A DNA stretch of 64,000 nucleotides from Gallionella sp. (GCA_028689145.1 JAQTWT010000002.1:225533-289532), one strand, 5' to 3'; positions 54,394 to 62,817 are shown, counted from the first letter of the stretch. Notes: generated from the letters alone by a model not told the origin. A program made the numbers and translations.

Positions 54394-55355
54394 TTGATCC
54401 GATACAGCCGCTGCTCCAGCGTTTTGCCTTTCACCCCGTCGAAGCGTTCGCCCATCGCAGCACCCAATTTAGCCAGACGGTCGTCGGGGGGCGGGTGGGT
54501 CTTGAACAGCAGCGCGACATCGCCGTCGTCTTTGGCGAAATGGCCGATCTGTTGCAATACCGCCGGTAAGCCGAACGCGTCGTAACCCGCGCGCGTGCCG
54601 AGCACCACCGCGATGCGGTCGGCTTCGAATTCGGCATCCTTGTCCAGCGAGCGCGACACGATTTCCGCACCGCTGCCGATCAGTCCCTGCACCTTGTCGC
54701 TGCCGCCGATGTTTTTGGCGACCAGCTTGCTGCCGAGATCGAGCAGTTTGCCTTGCTGCAAGATTTTCAGGTGATGCTGGCGAATCACGTGGCCGACTTC
54801 GTGTGCCAGCACCCCGGCCAGTTCGGCCTCGTTCTGCAACAGACGGTACAGGCCGCGCGTGATGAAGATGTAGCCGCCGGGTGCGGCGAACGCGTTCACG
54901 TCGTTCGATTCGATCACGCCAAAATGCCAGTTTAAATCGGTGCGCTCGCTCTGGTCGGCGACCCAGCGTCCGACGCTGTTGACGTATTTTTGCAGCTTCG
55001 CGTCCTTGACCAGCGGTGCCGCGCCGAGCAGATTGCCGGCGATCTGCCGTCCGATGGCGACTTCCTCTTCAAGCGGTGTCGCGGATTTCCCCGTCACCTG
55101 TTGTTGCACGCCTTGCGTCAAGGTCTTGAACAATTCCTGTTCAAATGCACCTGCGCAGGCGGAGGTGGAGAGCAGCAGCGCAAGTATCAACAGGGGCAAC
55201 TTGAAAAAACCAACTTTCGTCGCACCGGCACAGGCCGGTGTCAAGTTCTTTAAGAGCACTGGATTCCGGCCTGACCGCAGGTCAGCCTGTCCTGAGCCTG
55301 ACGAAGGGCCGGAATGACGAGCATTTGGAAGCACCCACAATGTTTGGCTGTTCAT
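54390..55355 (-). CDS. M48 family metalloprotease with displaced signal peptide
   Basis: A 321-residue exported or lipoprotein-type zinc protease (BepA/LoiP-like). The HExxH motif is at His185-Glu186-His189 (LAHEVGHVIRQHH), and the third ligand region is AEFEADRIAV. The ATG at 55355 has GAGGAGA upstream. Between it and the hydrophobic signal segment (LPLLILALLLSTSAC, about 53-67) lie about 50 residues encoded by a dispersed repeat (55218-55320). An original gene without that repeat would have started with a normal signal peptide. The stop codon lies in another repeat. Confidence 0.85.
   Translation of the reverse strand: MNSQTLWVLPNARHSGPSSGSGQADLRSGRNPVLLKNLTPACAGATKVGFFKLPLLILALLLSTSACAGAFEQELFKTLTQGVQQQVTGKSATPLEEEVAIGRQIAGNLLGAAPLVKDAKLQKYVNSVGRWVADQSERTDLNWHFGVIESNDVNAFAAPGGYIFITRGLYRLLQNEAELAGVLAHEVGHVIRQHHLKILQQGKLLDLGSKLVAKNIGGSDKVQGLIGSGAEIVSRSLDKDAEFEADRIAVVLGTRAGYDAFGLPAVLQQIGHFAKDDGDVALLFKTHPPPDDRLAKLGAAMGERFDGVKGKTLEQRLYRIK
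55218..55320. repeat. Dispersed repeat inserted at the 5' end of the M48 protease gene
   Basis: On the minus strand it reads CGTCATTCCGGCCCTTCGTC, continues CAGGCTCAGGACAGGCTGAC and later GGCCGGAATCCAGTGCTC, ending CGGCCTGTGCCGGTGCGACG. It contains complementary CCGGAAT/ATTCCGG and GACCTGCGGTC-type pieces. It has kept the protease frame open. Confidence 0.7.
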
Positions 55356-55365
55356 GATGTTCTCC

Positions 55366-55863
55366 TCATTTCGGCGCGGGTAGGTAATCGAATGGACGCG
55401 CGACGAGCTTGCCCTGTGCGGCAAATTTGGCGGCGGCGGGTTTGCTGCTGGCGTAGGATTCGGCGCGCTTCAGTTCGACTTCGTTGAACTTGGCAGCTTT
55501 TAACTCCTCTTCGTTCAGTCCTCGGATGCCGGTGGTCGCCACTACCTTGCCGGTTCCGGCGCGCCCCGATGCCAGAGCGAGCAGACCGCCGGTATTGCTG
55601 CCACTTTTACGCGCATCGCCCTTGCGGATGCTCAGCATGCGCACCCAGCCTTTGCCCTTGGCGCTCTTTACCTGCAACCAGCCGCCATCCTTCTTGAGGA
55701 TGTCCACCTTGTCGCCGCTCGCCAATTTCGCCACCGTCTTTGCATCGCGGAACGGCTCTGCCTTGAGCTCGTCGCCCTTCAGTGCCGTGCCGCTCTCTGC
55801 GGCATGCAAAGCGCTGCTCAACAGCAGTGAGCACAGCGTAAAACTCCATCGGGTCATTTTCAT
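55366..55863 (-). CDS. Exported SH3-domain protein
   Basis: A 165-residue protein with a signal peptide (FTLCSLLLSSALHAAES, cleavage near residue 22) followed by one bacterial SH3 domain (about 28-80: LKAEPFRDAKTVAKLASGDKVDILKKDGGWLQVK in the usual order, ending KGWVRML). The C-terminal 80 residues are Ala/Lys-rich. SH3 domains of this type bind peptidoglycan. Located 10 bases upstream of the M48 protease gene and probably cotranscribed, suggesting joint envelope maintenance. Confidence 0.85.
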   Translation of the reverse strand: MKMTRWSFTLCSLLLSSALHAAESGTALKGDELKAEPFRDAKTVAKLASGDKVDILKKDGGWLQVKSAKGKGWVRMLSIRKGDARKSGSNTGGLLALASGRAGTGKVVATTGIRGLNEEELKAAKFNEVELKRAESYASSKPAAAKFAAQGKLVARPFDYLPAPK

Positions 55864-55903
55864 GTCTACTCCTCCAGCTTCATCTCAAAATTCATGGATA
55901 TTC

Positions 55904-55983
55904 GTAGGATGGGTTGAGCGCAGTGATACCCATCAATATGATTAATGTAAACGATGGGTATCGCTATGCTCAACCCATCCTAC
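55904..55983. repeat. Long palindromic repeat (GTAGGATGGG family), copy 2
   Basis: GTAGGATGGGTTGAGCGCAG at the left and the complement ending CTCAACCCATCCTAC at the right, separated by a different loop from copy 1 (50766-50852). The CHASE2 gene runs into its right end and uses a TGA within it as stop. Confidence 0.85.
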
Positions 55984-57688
55984 GTTCGTTCTTTTCCTGT
56001 TTATCCCACTCCAGCACCGCTTCGGCGAATATCGCGCGCCAACCGGCGCGTGCCGTATCGCCCCCGGCAAGATGCCCGTGATACACGAAATGGCTGGCGG
56101 CATTATCCGGCTGTGCGAGATGGCGGCCCAATATGACCGGTAACGCCGCCAACACGGTTTCAATGTCGCGGTGAATCGCATCCCGCGCTGCGGTGTCGTC
56201 AGCGGATGCGACCCACGACACGGCGAGGGTGTGCTCAAACAAATTCCACAAGCCCTTCTGCTCGCCGAGCAACACCTCCACGCTCTTGCCATGCTGCCCG
56301 GTTTTTTCCAGCGCGCTGCGGATTCGTCCGAGCGCCACCGGGCGGATTACGTTGCGCTCGGTATCCAGCCGGATCAGCAGCAGCGTGGCGTGCAATTCTC
56401 CGCTGCGCGCCGCCGCGGTGCGCACCATGCTTTGTTCCAGTGCCCGTCTGGTGGTGGTCGCATACAGGCGCGCCAGGGTGAAGAATGCCACGCCCACGGT
56501 GACCGGGCCGGTGAGGTTGATGTAGGTGGTGGTGAGGTTGATACTGGCGTAGCTGATGCCGATCAGGGCGAACTGCGACAAGCCAAACGCCAGGTCGATC
56601 TTGTCGCGTCCCGCGTCACGGTAGAAGCTCCACGCGGTCAGCCAAACGATAGTCAGCGTGAGCAGCAGATACGCGAAGCGCCACTCCGGAAAACGCAGCG
56701 CATCACCGTGCTTGAAGTTGTCGATCGCCGTGGCGAGAATTTCCACGCCGGGGTGCATCTTGTCCAGCGGCGTGGCCTTGATGTCGAACAGGCTTGGCGC
56801 GGTGGAACCGATGATGATGATCTTGTTTTTGAACTCGTCACGCGGGCGTTGCTTGACCTTGCTGCCCAGATCGGCGAACACGTCGCTGAAGCTGACGTAG
56901 CGGTAGGTGAACGGTTTGCCGCGCCAATTCAGCAGCACTTCCCGCGCGGACGGTTCATTCCAGCCAAGTTCCCGCGCGATGCGCGCCGGCAGCGACGGCA
57001 GCTTCCAGCCGTAGTCGTCGCGGTAAACGCTGTAGCGCCGCGCCACGTTATCGGCATCCGGATAGATGTTGTGCAGGCCGAGGCGGCCGCCGTCGAGCGC
57101 GGCCTGAAAATGCGGCAGCACCACTGCCACGGTCGCGTCCGCTTGCGGCTGCGCACCGGGCAGCCGGGTCACGCCGGGGATCATCGACGGCTTGATCTGG
57201 CTCAGGTTGTCGCTGGCGGGGTCGAGCCGCAGCATCGGGAAGAAGGTGTTGCCGGTCGCCGCGATGGCATCGTTGAAATAGGCGTCGCTGTCCGGGTTGT
57301 ACACGTCCGCGTCGCTGAACAGGATATCGAACACCACCGCTTTGGGCTGCTGCTTCTCGATCTGTTCGACGAATTCGCCCAGCACCTGGCGCGGCCACGG
57401 CCAGCGGCCATAGTCTTTGGCCATCGCCGCGAGGCTGGCCTCGTTGATGTCCACAATGACGATGTCCGGGTCTGGCTCGGGAACGATGAGGCGGTAGCGC
57501 ACCATCGTGTCGAACGCCGCCTGGCGCATCTCAGAGGTGTAGTACAGCACCGTCGTATCGAGTACAGCGAACACGCTGAACAACCCGGCTAGGTAAAGAT
57601 AAAAGCTGAGCTTCCACCATTGCGCGAACCGCCCGGCGATATGTGTACGCGCTTTAAATAAACGGCTGATGAAGAGTTTCCAGGTCAT
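55970..57688 (-). CDS. CHASE2-domain membrane protein
   Basis: A 572-residue protein. A membrane helix at about 28-48 (LSFYLYLAGLFSVFAVLDTTVLYY) precedes a large periplasmic CHASE2 domain (about 50-330; PDIVIVDINEASLAAMAKDYGRWPWPR and FKNKIIIIGSTAPSLFDIKATPLDKMHPG are split hallmarks). Further helices lie at about 345-440. The cytoplasmic tail of about 130 residues has no kinase, cyclase or GGDEF motif. CHASE2 is a sensor domain normally fused to such outputs. The coding end (ERRMG plus TGA) lies in a palindromic repeat, so the original C-terminus may have been replaced. Confidence 0.85.
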   Translation of the reverse strand: MTWKLFISRLFKARTHIAGRFAQWWKLSFYLYLAGLFSVFAVLDTTVLYYTSEMRQAAFDTMVRYRLIVPEPDPDIVIVDINEASLAAMAKDYGRWPWPRQVLGEFVEQIEKQQPKAVVFDILFSDADVYNPDSDAYFNDAIAATGNTFFPMLRLDPASDNLSQIKPSMIPGVTRLPGAQPQADATVAVVLPHFQAALDGGRLGLHNIYPDADNVARRYSVYRDDYGWKLPSLPARIARELGWNEPSAREVLLNWRGKPFTYRYVSFSDVFADLGSKVKQRPRDEFKNKIIIIGSTAPSLFDIKATPLDKMHPGVEILATAIDNFKHGDALRFPEWRFAYLLLTLTIVWLTAWSFYRDAGRDKIDLAFGLSQFALIGISYASINLTTTYINLTGPVTVGVAFFTLARLYATTTRRALEQSMVRTAAARSGELHATLLLIRLDTERNVIRPVALGRIRSALEKTGQHGKSVEVLLGEQKGLWNLFEHTLAVSWVASADDTAARDAIHRDIETVLAALPVILGRHLAQPDNAASHFVYHGHLAGGDTARAGWRAIFAEAVLEWDKQEKNERRMG

Positions 57689-57779
57689 ATGGAGCTCGGC
57701 GAGTTGCAGATCGCCATTCTATATCTATAACCGGGGGCAGATGTATGCGCAGTCAGTCGCAGTGGCACATTGTCTTTTA

Positions 57780-57935
57780 TTAAAGGTAGTTAATGGTGTT
57801 TTTTGCCATGCTCCACGCCGTATGGTGGTTGTGAAAATGTTTCCGGTAGTAGATGTAGTGGTCTATGAAATTACATGCCCCGGAAACACCATTTTTGAAG
57901 CGGCGAACGATGCGCGACATAAGTGTGATGTGCAT
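57780..57935 (-). CDS. Possible small basic protein (51 aa)
   Basis: A 51-residue frame with ATG at 57935, preceded by GGGAG at 7 bases. The sequence is rich in Tyr, His and Arg (IDHYIYYRKHFHNHHTAW, then AKNTI), with a basic N-terminal helix (SRIVRRFKNGV). It resembles short proteins of betaproteobacteria that I recall but cannot name. It lies in the otherwise empty 629-base region before the orphan receiver gene. Confidence 0.4.
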   Translation of the reverse strand: MHITLMSRIVRRFKNGVSGACNFIDHYIYYRKHFHNHHTAWSMAKNTINYL

Positions 57936-58094
57936 GGTTTTTCTCCCGGAAAGGTTGGTAAGTGCACACATGCGACATTGCAACCGACTCAATGATGGCG
58001 CATGCAAAATATTTCATGCGCATGATGACTGCCGTGTACACAATGCGCCATCGGTGTTTGTCCGGTTGTGGCGTAAGTGAATCTGGAAATCGGT
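57936..58094. other. Intergenic region without a supported gene
   Basis: Part of the gap between the CHASE2 gene start (57688) and the receiver gene (58318). Outside the possible 51-residue gene, the hairpin and the tandem repeat listed separately, no convincing coding sequence or RNA gene was seen. Open frames here lack ribosome-binding sites and family features. Confidence 0.6.
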
Positions 58095-58155
58095 TGTCAG
58101 TGTTTGCCTGATAGTCTATGCCGAACACTTGAACGCTATCAGGCAAACACTGACA
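58095..58155. repeat. Perfect 20-bp inverted repeat
   Basis: TGTCAGTGTTTGCCTGATAG (58095-58114) is exactly complementary to 58136-58155 around a 21-base loop. It lies about 160 bases upstream of the receiver gene. It could be a two-sided terminator or a regulatory hairpin; no T-tract adjoins it. Confidence 0.8.
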
Positions 58156-58260
58156 GCGGCATTTCACATTCACCTACGCCGAAATATATAGAACTTTTGG
58201 ACAATACGAATCTGTTGTAAATGAGCGTAGCATTCTCCGCAATGCAATAAAGTGGTTTTG

Positions 58261-58302
58261 CCAACCAGACAGAGCCAACCAGACAGAGCCAACCAGACAG
58301 AA
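58261..58302. repeat. Three tandem 14-bp repeats upstream of the receiver gene
   Basis: CCAACCAGACAGAG occurs three times in a row (the last copy ends AA). The array ends 15 bases before the receiver start codon and covers the leader. It might be a regulator binding array or a phase-variable leader, since unit number could change spacing to a promoter. Confidence 0.85.
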
Positions 58303-58317
58303 CAACGAGGTTCAATC

Positions 58318-58968
58318 ATGAAAATTCGCTTGATGGCAGCCGATGATCACGATCTGATACGTTCCGGCTTGATGCAGTATTTTGAAATGCAACAGGGTAT
58401 CGAGGTGGTCGCCGGAGCGGCCGACGGTACGGAGTTATTGGAAAAACTGAGATTTATCAATGTTGATATGTTGCTGCTTGATATGGGTATGCCGGGTATC
58501 AGCGGCACGGAATTAATCTCCCTCATCAAAACACTCTATCCCGATATGCATGTTCTGATACTCAGCGCGCATTACGATGTGCGGACGGTGTTTGATGCCA
58601 TGAAAGCAGGCGCATCAGGGTATATTTGCAAGACCTGTTCACCAAAAACTCTGCTGGAAGCGATTCAGGAAGTCATGTCCATAGGCAAATATATCAGTCC
58701 CGATCTGGCCGACCAGTTAGCGTATGCCTCCGTTTCAATACAATCGGACATTGATGGGCAGCAAGATTCGGCAAATCCGCCCAGGCTAAACGGTAAAACA
58801 ATCAGAGAATGGAAGGAAGATTGCGCCCTGTTTTATCAAGGAAAAGCGCGGGAAGAAACAATCAATGCAGGCTTGAGCGGTAAAGTTGTAAATCTGGAAA
58901 ATAAACTCTTTAAACTGGAAGAAAAAATCCGGTATATTGAGCAACAGGAATCTTCAGATCGCGCTTGA
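58318..58968 (+). CDS. Orphan response-regulator receiver protein without HTH
   Basis: A 216-residue protein. Residues 1-125 form a NarL-type receiver (RLMAADDHDLIRSGL; phosphoacceptor Asp55 in LLLDMGMPGISG; Lys in YICKTCS). Normal NarL proteins continue with a LuxR HTH, but here the remaining 90 residues are a linker and a charged coiled coil (KVVNLENKLFKLEEKIRYIEQQ) with no HTH. Output is probably by protein-protein contact. The ATG at 58318 has ACGAGG upstream. No sensor kinase lies next to it. Confidence 0.85.
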   Translation: MKIRLMAADDHDLIRSGLMQYFEMQQGIEVVAGAADGTELLEKLRFINVDMLLLDMGMPGISGTELISLIKTLYPDMHVLILSAHYDVRTVFDAMKAGASGYICKTCSPKTLLEAIQEVMSIGKYISPDLADQLAYASVSIQSDIDGQQDSANPPRLNGKTIREWKEDCALFYQGKAREETINAGLSGKVVNLENKLFKLEEKIRYIEQQESSDRA

Positions 58969-59121
58969 TTGAAATTGACCAATGCTCTGCCTGCGCGTGA
59001 CGGTCAAATAATCGAATTAGCCGTATAGCCAGCGGCAATACCGGTGACCATTCCGAATTTTTCCTGAGATTACCGAATCGTTCAGCGCTGGCTTATTGTG
59101 CGAATACCTGAAAGCACGGAT

Positions 59122-59727
59122 CTACCGCACTGTTTCATCGCTCTCTTCTCTGGCGAGAGCGGCGCGAAACTCTTCGACTCTGGCATGCAGATTCTCTGCC
59201 TCGCCGTACTCCAGAAAATGCTTATAGCGCGCATGCCTATTGAGGACTTTGCGCGCGTGCTTGATCGGGCAGAAATATTGCTCGGTGCGCGCGGTGATTT
59301 CTTGCGCGTAGCCCAGCAGCCCGACGGCATATGAGCAATACATGCAATGCACTTTTTCAATGATGTTCAGATAGGCGAGGTGCTGGTGATCCATCACGAT
59401 GTAGTTGGCGCGGCTGACTCTGGCAATCCGGTAAATGGGAAAGCAAAGCGCCTGATATATGGTTATGGTCAGATCGAACAGAACCAGCGGGATAATCATG
59501 CCGTAGATGACGGGCATGGTAAGAAAATTCTGCGGTCGAACGGTCGTAAACCAGTGAAACACGCCCATTTTTACCTTGAGGTGCGCTTCCCTGATGGTGC
59601 GCTCGAAAGTGACGCATTTGCCTTCTATTTGGTAACGCAGACGCACTTCCTGTTGCTCGATGACCGTATGCAATTCATTTTCGAGCGCGGCTATCTGGTC
59701 GAGAATCTGGCTAATCCTTTGGCTCAT
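59122..59727 (-). CDS. Hypothetical membrane protein
   Basis: A 201-residue protein I do not recognise. An N-terminal coiled coil (ISQILDQIAALENELHTVIEQQEVRL) is followed by a hydrophobic region at about 65-95 (FLTMPVIYGMIIPLVLFDLTITIYQALCFPIY). The cytoplasmic part carries cysteines and histidines (VHCMYCSYAVGL, YFCPIKHARK, RHARYKHFLEYG). The CMYC and FCPIKH pieces suggest metal or heme binding, unproven. The ATG at 59727 has GAGAGGA upstream. Several betaproteobacteria with cytochrome clusters carry similar proteins, as far as I recall. Confidence 0.65.
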   Translation of the reverse strand: MSQRISQILDQIAALENELHTVIEQQEVRLRYQIEGKCVTFERTIREAHLKVKMGVFHWFTTVRPQNFLTMPVIYGMIIPLVLFDLTITIYQALCFPIYRIARVSRANYIVMDHQHLAYLNIIEKVHCMYCSYAVGLLGYAQEITARTEQYFCPIKHARKVLNRHARYKHFLEYGEAENLHARVEEFRAALAREESDETVR

Positions 59728-59900
59728 GACAATCCTCTCTGGTATTTTGCGGAACAGCAGGAAGTCCAGCCATGTTCGGATGCCCCAGATGCTGGGCATG
59801 TTCAAAGAGGCAATGATTCTCTGACTTTCGGCAAACAACTATACAGCTAATCTGTTCGGTTTTCAGTCGGTTCGGCTGCTTTATCCGCGTAATGCGCTCA

Positions 59901-60378
59901 TTAATGCGTAGCCAATAGCAGGTAAACACCCAGCCCCACCATAACCAGACCGCTGACCAGCTTGAGCCAGCGTCCTTCCTGTTCCTGAAGCCTGCGCTGG
60001 CTGAGCGTAATAATGCCGATAGACAGAACGACCACATCGTCGAGCATGTAGACTGCATCGTAAGGCAGCAGATACCCGTAATAGCTCAGGCTATCCAGTT
60101 GCCGCAGCGTCAGCGTGAACAGCGGCAGGCCGACCCGATCGAGCGACATGCTGTGGCCGAAGAAATTAACAACAAAGTTCTTCGGCCTGTCCGCAGGATG
60201 GGGTTTATCTGCTTCGCAAGCCAATCGTTCCGCCTCGCAATTGGCTGAGGTGTTGGTTGATTCAGGCTTTACTGGCGCACCCTGACGAGGCTGTCGCGAA
60301 TGCAGCACCGCTCCAGCCTGAAGTCGGCACCAGCAACAAGATCAAGCAGCACTTTGCAATAAATAGCCTAGCTGTCAT
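59901..60378 (-). pseudogene. Frameshifted membrane protein gene (signal peptide and body in different frames)
   Basis: The ATG at 60378 has GGAGGG upstream and starts a 37-residue frame with a clear signal peptide (RLFIAKCCLILLLVPTSGWSGAA), which ends at a TGA. A second frame, open from about 60340 to 59901, encodes the body: HSMSLDRVGLPLFTLTLRQL, a segment YYGYLLPYDAVYMLDDVVVLSIGIITL in two helices, and a final helix LVSGLVMVGLGVYLLL. A shift of one base near 60308-60330 would join them into about 158 residues. Either a real mutation or a sequence error. The body resembles C-terminal helices of a family of proteobacterial membrane proteins I cannot name. Confidence 0.5.
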
Positions 60379-60410
60379 TTCCAATATACCCTCCGGGCTA
60401 GCTCCGTGTT

Positions 60411-61286
60411 TTATCGGCAACTCGCATCCATATGTTTACCGAGAAAATCCCCCAGCACCTTTACCCACGCTTCGCGCATGAAAATGAAGCCTTCGTTATG
60501 GCCGTCGGCCAGTTCGAGAAACTGTTTGGGCGGATTGGCCGCATCAAAGAGCGCACGCCCTTGCCCAAACGGAATGATGCCGTCCTCCGGACTGTGGGCG
60601 ATCAGCACCGGCACTGTAACAGCCCGCAGATTTTCCCGCGTGTCGTAGCGGATGCGAGCCAGCCACTTCACCGGCAGGAATGGATAAAGCTGCTGACCAA
60701 AATCGGGCACGGACGTAAAACCTGACGCGATCATCAGCGCGGCCGGTTGCGGGCCGGCGGTCATGGCACGGCGTTGCGAAGCATCCGGGGCGGGCATGGC
60801 CGCCAGCCAAGCGGCAACGGCGCCGCCCAGCGATTCGCCGAACAGCACGATGCGGCAGGGCGAAATGTGACGCTGCTCGGTCAGGTAGCGCCATGCGGCC
60901 TCGGCATCGCGATAGGTGCCCTGCTCGGTAGGCATGCCGCCGCTGTTGCCGTAGCCGCGATAATCGAAGATCAGCGTGCTGTAGCCCAGACGATAAAACA
61001 TCTGCAGCGAATCGATGCGATGGGAAATATTCCCGGCGTTGCCGTGCAGAAACAGCACCGTGCCGCGCGGCTGGGTAACCGGGATATACCAGCCATGCAA
61101 ACCGATGCCGTCGGAAGTTTGCAAATACATATCTTCGTAGGGCAAACCGACCTGTCTGGGCGTGATGATGATCTCGCGCCCGGTTTCCGGATAGAACACC
61201 AGCCGAGACTGAAAAACATACAACAACAGCGCAAACCCGCCATAGGCTGCAGCCAGAATGCCCAGCGCGTGCCACATCATGCGCAT
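60411..61286 (-). CDS. Alpha/beta hydrolase (membrane-anchored, BEM46-like)
   Basis: A 291-residue hydrolase. An N-terminal hydrophobic helix (ILAAYGGFALLLYVFQSRLVFYP) anchors it. The core has the oxyanion region LFLHGNAGNISHRI, FDYRGYGNSGG, the nucleophile elbow FGESLGGAVAAWLA (Ser), the Asp region HSPEDGIIPF and the His in ELADGHNEGF. This matches YfhR/BEM46-type hydrolases of unknown substrate. Located 8 bases after pcm and probably in its operon. Confidence 0.88.
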   Translation of the reverse strand: MRMMWHALGILAAAYGGFALLLYVFQSRLVFYPETGREIIITPRQVGLPYEDMYLQTSDGIGLHGWYIPVTQPRGTVLFLHGNAGNISHRIDSLQMFYRLGYSTLIFDYRGYGNSGGMPTEQGTYRDAEAAWRYLTEQRHISPCRIVLFGESLGGAVAAWLAAMPAPDASQRRAMTAGPQPAALMIASGFTSVPDFGQQLYPFLPVKWLARIRYDTRENLRAVTVPVLIAHSPEDGIIPFGQGRALFDAANPPKQFLELADGHNEGFIFMREAWVKVLGDFLGKHMDASCR

Positions 61287-61294
61287 CGCCTCTC

Positions 61295-62002
61295 CTATCG
61301 CCCACCGGTGAGTGGAACAAAACTTACCGGCAGAATATTCTCCTGTTGGACCGTTCCATCCATGGTCTTGGTAATCAGGATCAACTGCTGTATATACGAC
61401 CAGCTGCCTACCGGGAGTACCATGCGCCCGCCGGGTTTGAGCTGGTCTATGAGCGGCTGCGGTATGCGATTCGGTGCTGCGGTAACGATGATACCGTCAA
61501 ACGGCGCATATTCCGGCCAGCCCGCACTGCCGTCCCCTGTTTTTACCCGAATGTTGGCATAACCCAATTCGCCCAGTAAATCAGCGGCATGTGCGGCAAG
61601 CGGCGCGATGATTTCCATGCTGTATACCCTGTCGGCCATTTCGGCGAGGACGGCGGTCTGATAGCCAGACCCGGTGCCAATCTCCAGCACGTTATCCTGT
61701 TCGTCAAGCGCCAGCAGCTCGGTCATCAGTGCCACGATGTAGGGTTGGGAAATGGTCTGTCCGTGGCCGATCGGTAACGGACGGTTGTAATAAGCACAGT
61801 AAACCATTCCTTCCGGAATAAAGCGATGGCGCGGCACCGCTGCCATGACGGAAAGTACTTTCTCTGAAATAGGCCTTGGTGCATAGCCGCCGGTTTCATG
61901 TGACATCGCGACGATTTCAGCGACCATGCGGCGACGTTCCGCAACATAACGATCGTCACAGCCGCGTTTTTTATCTGTAACTCGCGGCTTCAGGAATTCC
62001 AT
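61295..62002 (-). CDS. pcm: Protein-L-isoaspartate O-methyltransferase Pcm
   Basis: A 235-residue repair methyltransferase that initiates conversion of isoaspartyl to aspartyl residues. Motifs are VPRHRFIPEG, GHGQTISQPYIVALMTELL, VLEIGTGSGYQTAVLAEM (SAM motif I) and FDGIIVTAAPNRIPQPLIDQLKPGG, in family order. The ATG at 62002 has AGGTGAT upstream; a longer frame to 62083 lacks a site. It precedes the alpha/beta hydrolase gene. Confidence 0.92.
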   Translation of the reverse strand: MEFLKPRVTDKKRGCDDRYVAERRRMVAEIVAMSHETGGYAPRPISEKVLSVMAAVPRHRFIPEGMVYCAYYNRPLPIGHGQTISQPYIVALMTELLALDEQDNVLEIGTGSGYQTAVLAEMADRVYSMEIIAPLAAHAADLLGELGYANIRVKTGDGSAGWPEYAPFDGIIVTAAPNRIPQPLIDQLKPGGRMVLPVGSWSYIQQLILITKTMDGTVQQENILPVSFVPLTGGR

Positions 62003-62046
62003 GATCACCTCGGATACTCCCCCATGATTTCGGACAAGTTGAGGAG

Positions 62047-62139
62047 TTAAACTGCCGCCGACAATACTGCAGGCATATCGCAATCAGTCAATGCCAGCAC
62101 GGTTATCGCCAACAATGCGACAGATGCATGCAGCCTCAT
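62047..62139 (-). CDS. Possible signal-peptide-like mini-ORF
   Basis: A 30-residue frame beginning MRLHASVALLAITVLALTDC with a lipobox-like end, then MPAVLSAAV and a stop. It looks like an isolated lipoprotein signal sequence upstream of pcm. No ribosome-binding site is visible, so it may be a gene remnant or chance. Confidence 0.2.
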   Translation of the reverse strand: MRLHASVALLAITVLALTDCDMPAVLSAAV

Positions 62140-62159
62140 GGTGCGCATCGTGTGAACAC

Positions 62160-62663
62160 TCAGTGCATCCAATTAACGCGCAACAGGTTTTGTTCTGGGT
62201 TGTAGTGAAACTCCAATTCGCCCTGATAAGCATGATGCAACGCTTCACCGATGCCGCGGGCGAGATGAATGTCGGTCGTGGTAACCAGTGTCGCGCCATC
62301 TTTTTCTTCCACGTCAATAATCCGCTTCAGTGGATGTTCCGCGCGTTCGTGTTTTTCGTGGTTGCGCACGAGATGCATGACCTCGGCACGATGCGACTCA
62401 TAGAACGCACCCTTCATGGCGAGAAAACCGGCGGGATAATGATCGTGGATGCGATGGCAGGCAGGACAGGTTTCAGAATGGGCGTTGGCCGGCGCTTGCA
62501 ACCACTGCCAGCGCCCCCCGTGAAATACTGCACCGCATTGCGGACAAACGGTAGGTTCCGGCAGTTTGCCTTTGGCTTTGTAGGCATCATGCACGCGTTC
62601 CTTGAAAATACCGTCGTGACGCTGAATTTTGCGAAATCCGCCGGAAATAGTTGCGTGGCTCAT
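62160..62663 (-). CDS. BCAM0308-type zinc-ribbon protein
   Basis: A 167-residue protein with two CxxC pairs, Cys40/Cys43 (VCPQCGAVF) and Cys66/Cys69 (TCPACHRI), forming a probable zinc ribbon. After it come HLVRNHEKHERAEHPLKRIIDVEE and a C-terminal HHAYQGELEFHYNPEQNLLRVNW, resembling NMD3-like proteins of the BCAM0308 family. Homologues in Burkholderia are induced under low oxygen or stress, to my knowledge. The ATG at 62663 has AAAGGAG 8 bases upstream. Confidence 0.75.
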   Translation of the reverse strand: MSHATISGGFRKIQRHDGIFKERVHDAYKAKGKLPEPTVCPQCGAVFHGGRWQWLQAPANAHSETCPACHRIHDHYPAGFLAMKGAFYESHRAEVMHLVRNHEKHERAEHPLKRIIDVEEKDGATLVTTTDIHLARGIGEALHHAYQGELEFHYNPEQNLLRVNWMH

Positions 62664-62817
62664 GATATTCACTCCTTTTGAATTGATGCAGCGCCAATCC
62701 TGCTTACTCTGTCAACGCCAACTGTTTTTGGCTAGCCTGAATTGGCCTGCGAGACTGCAATCAAACACTGTTCATGTTATTTTTCCTTGGCAAAGTGGAA
62801 ATAGTGAGGTGAAAAGC

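Noticed and set aside
56171..57592. 473-codon open frame opposite the CHASE2 gene
   Set aside because: Antisense shadow of a GC-rich gene; rich in Arg, His, Gln and Val with no recognisable domain.
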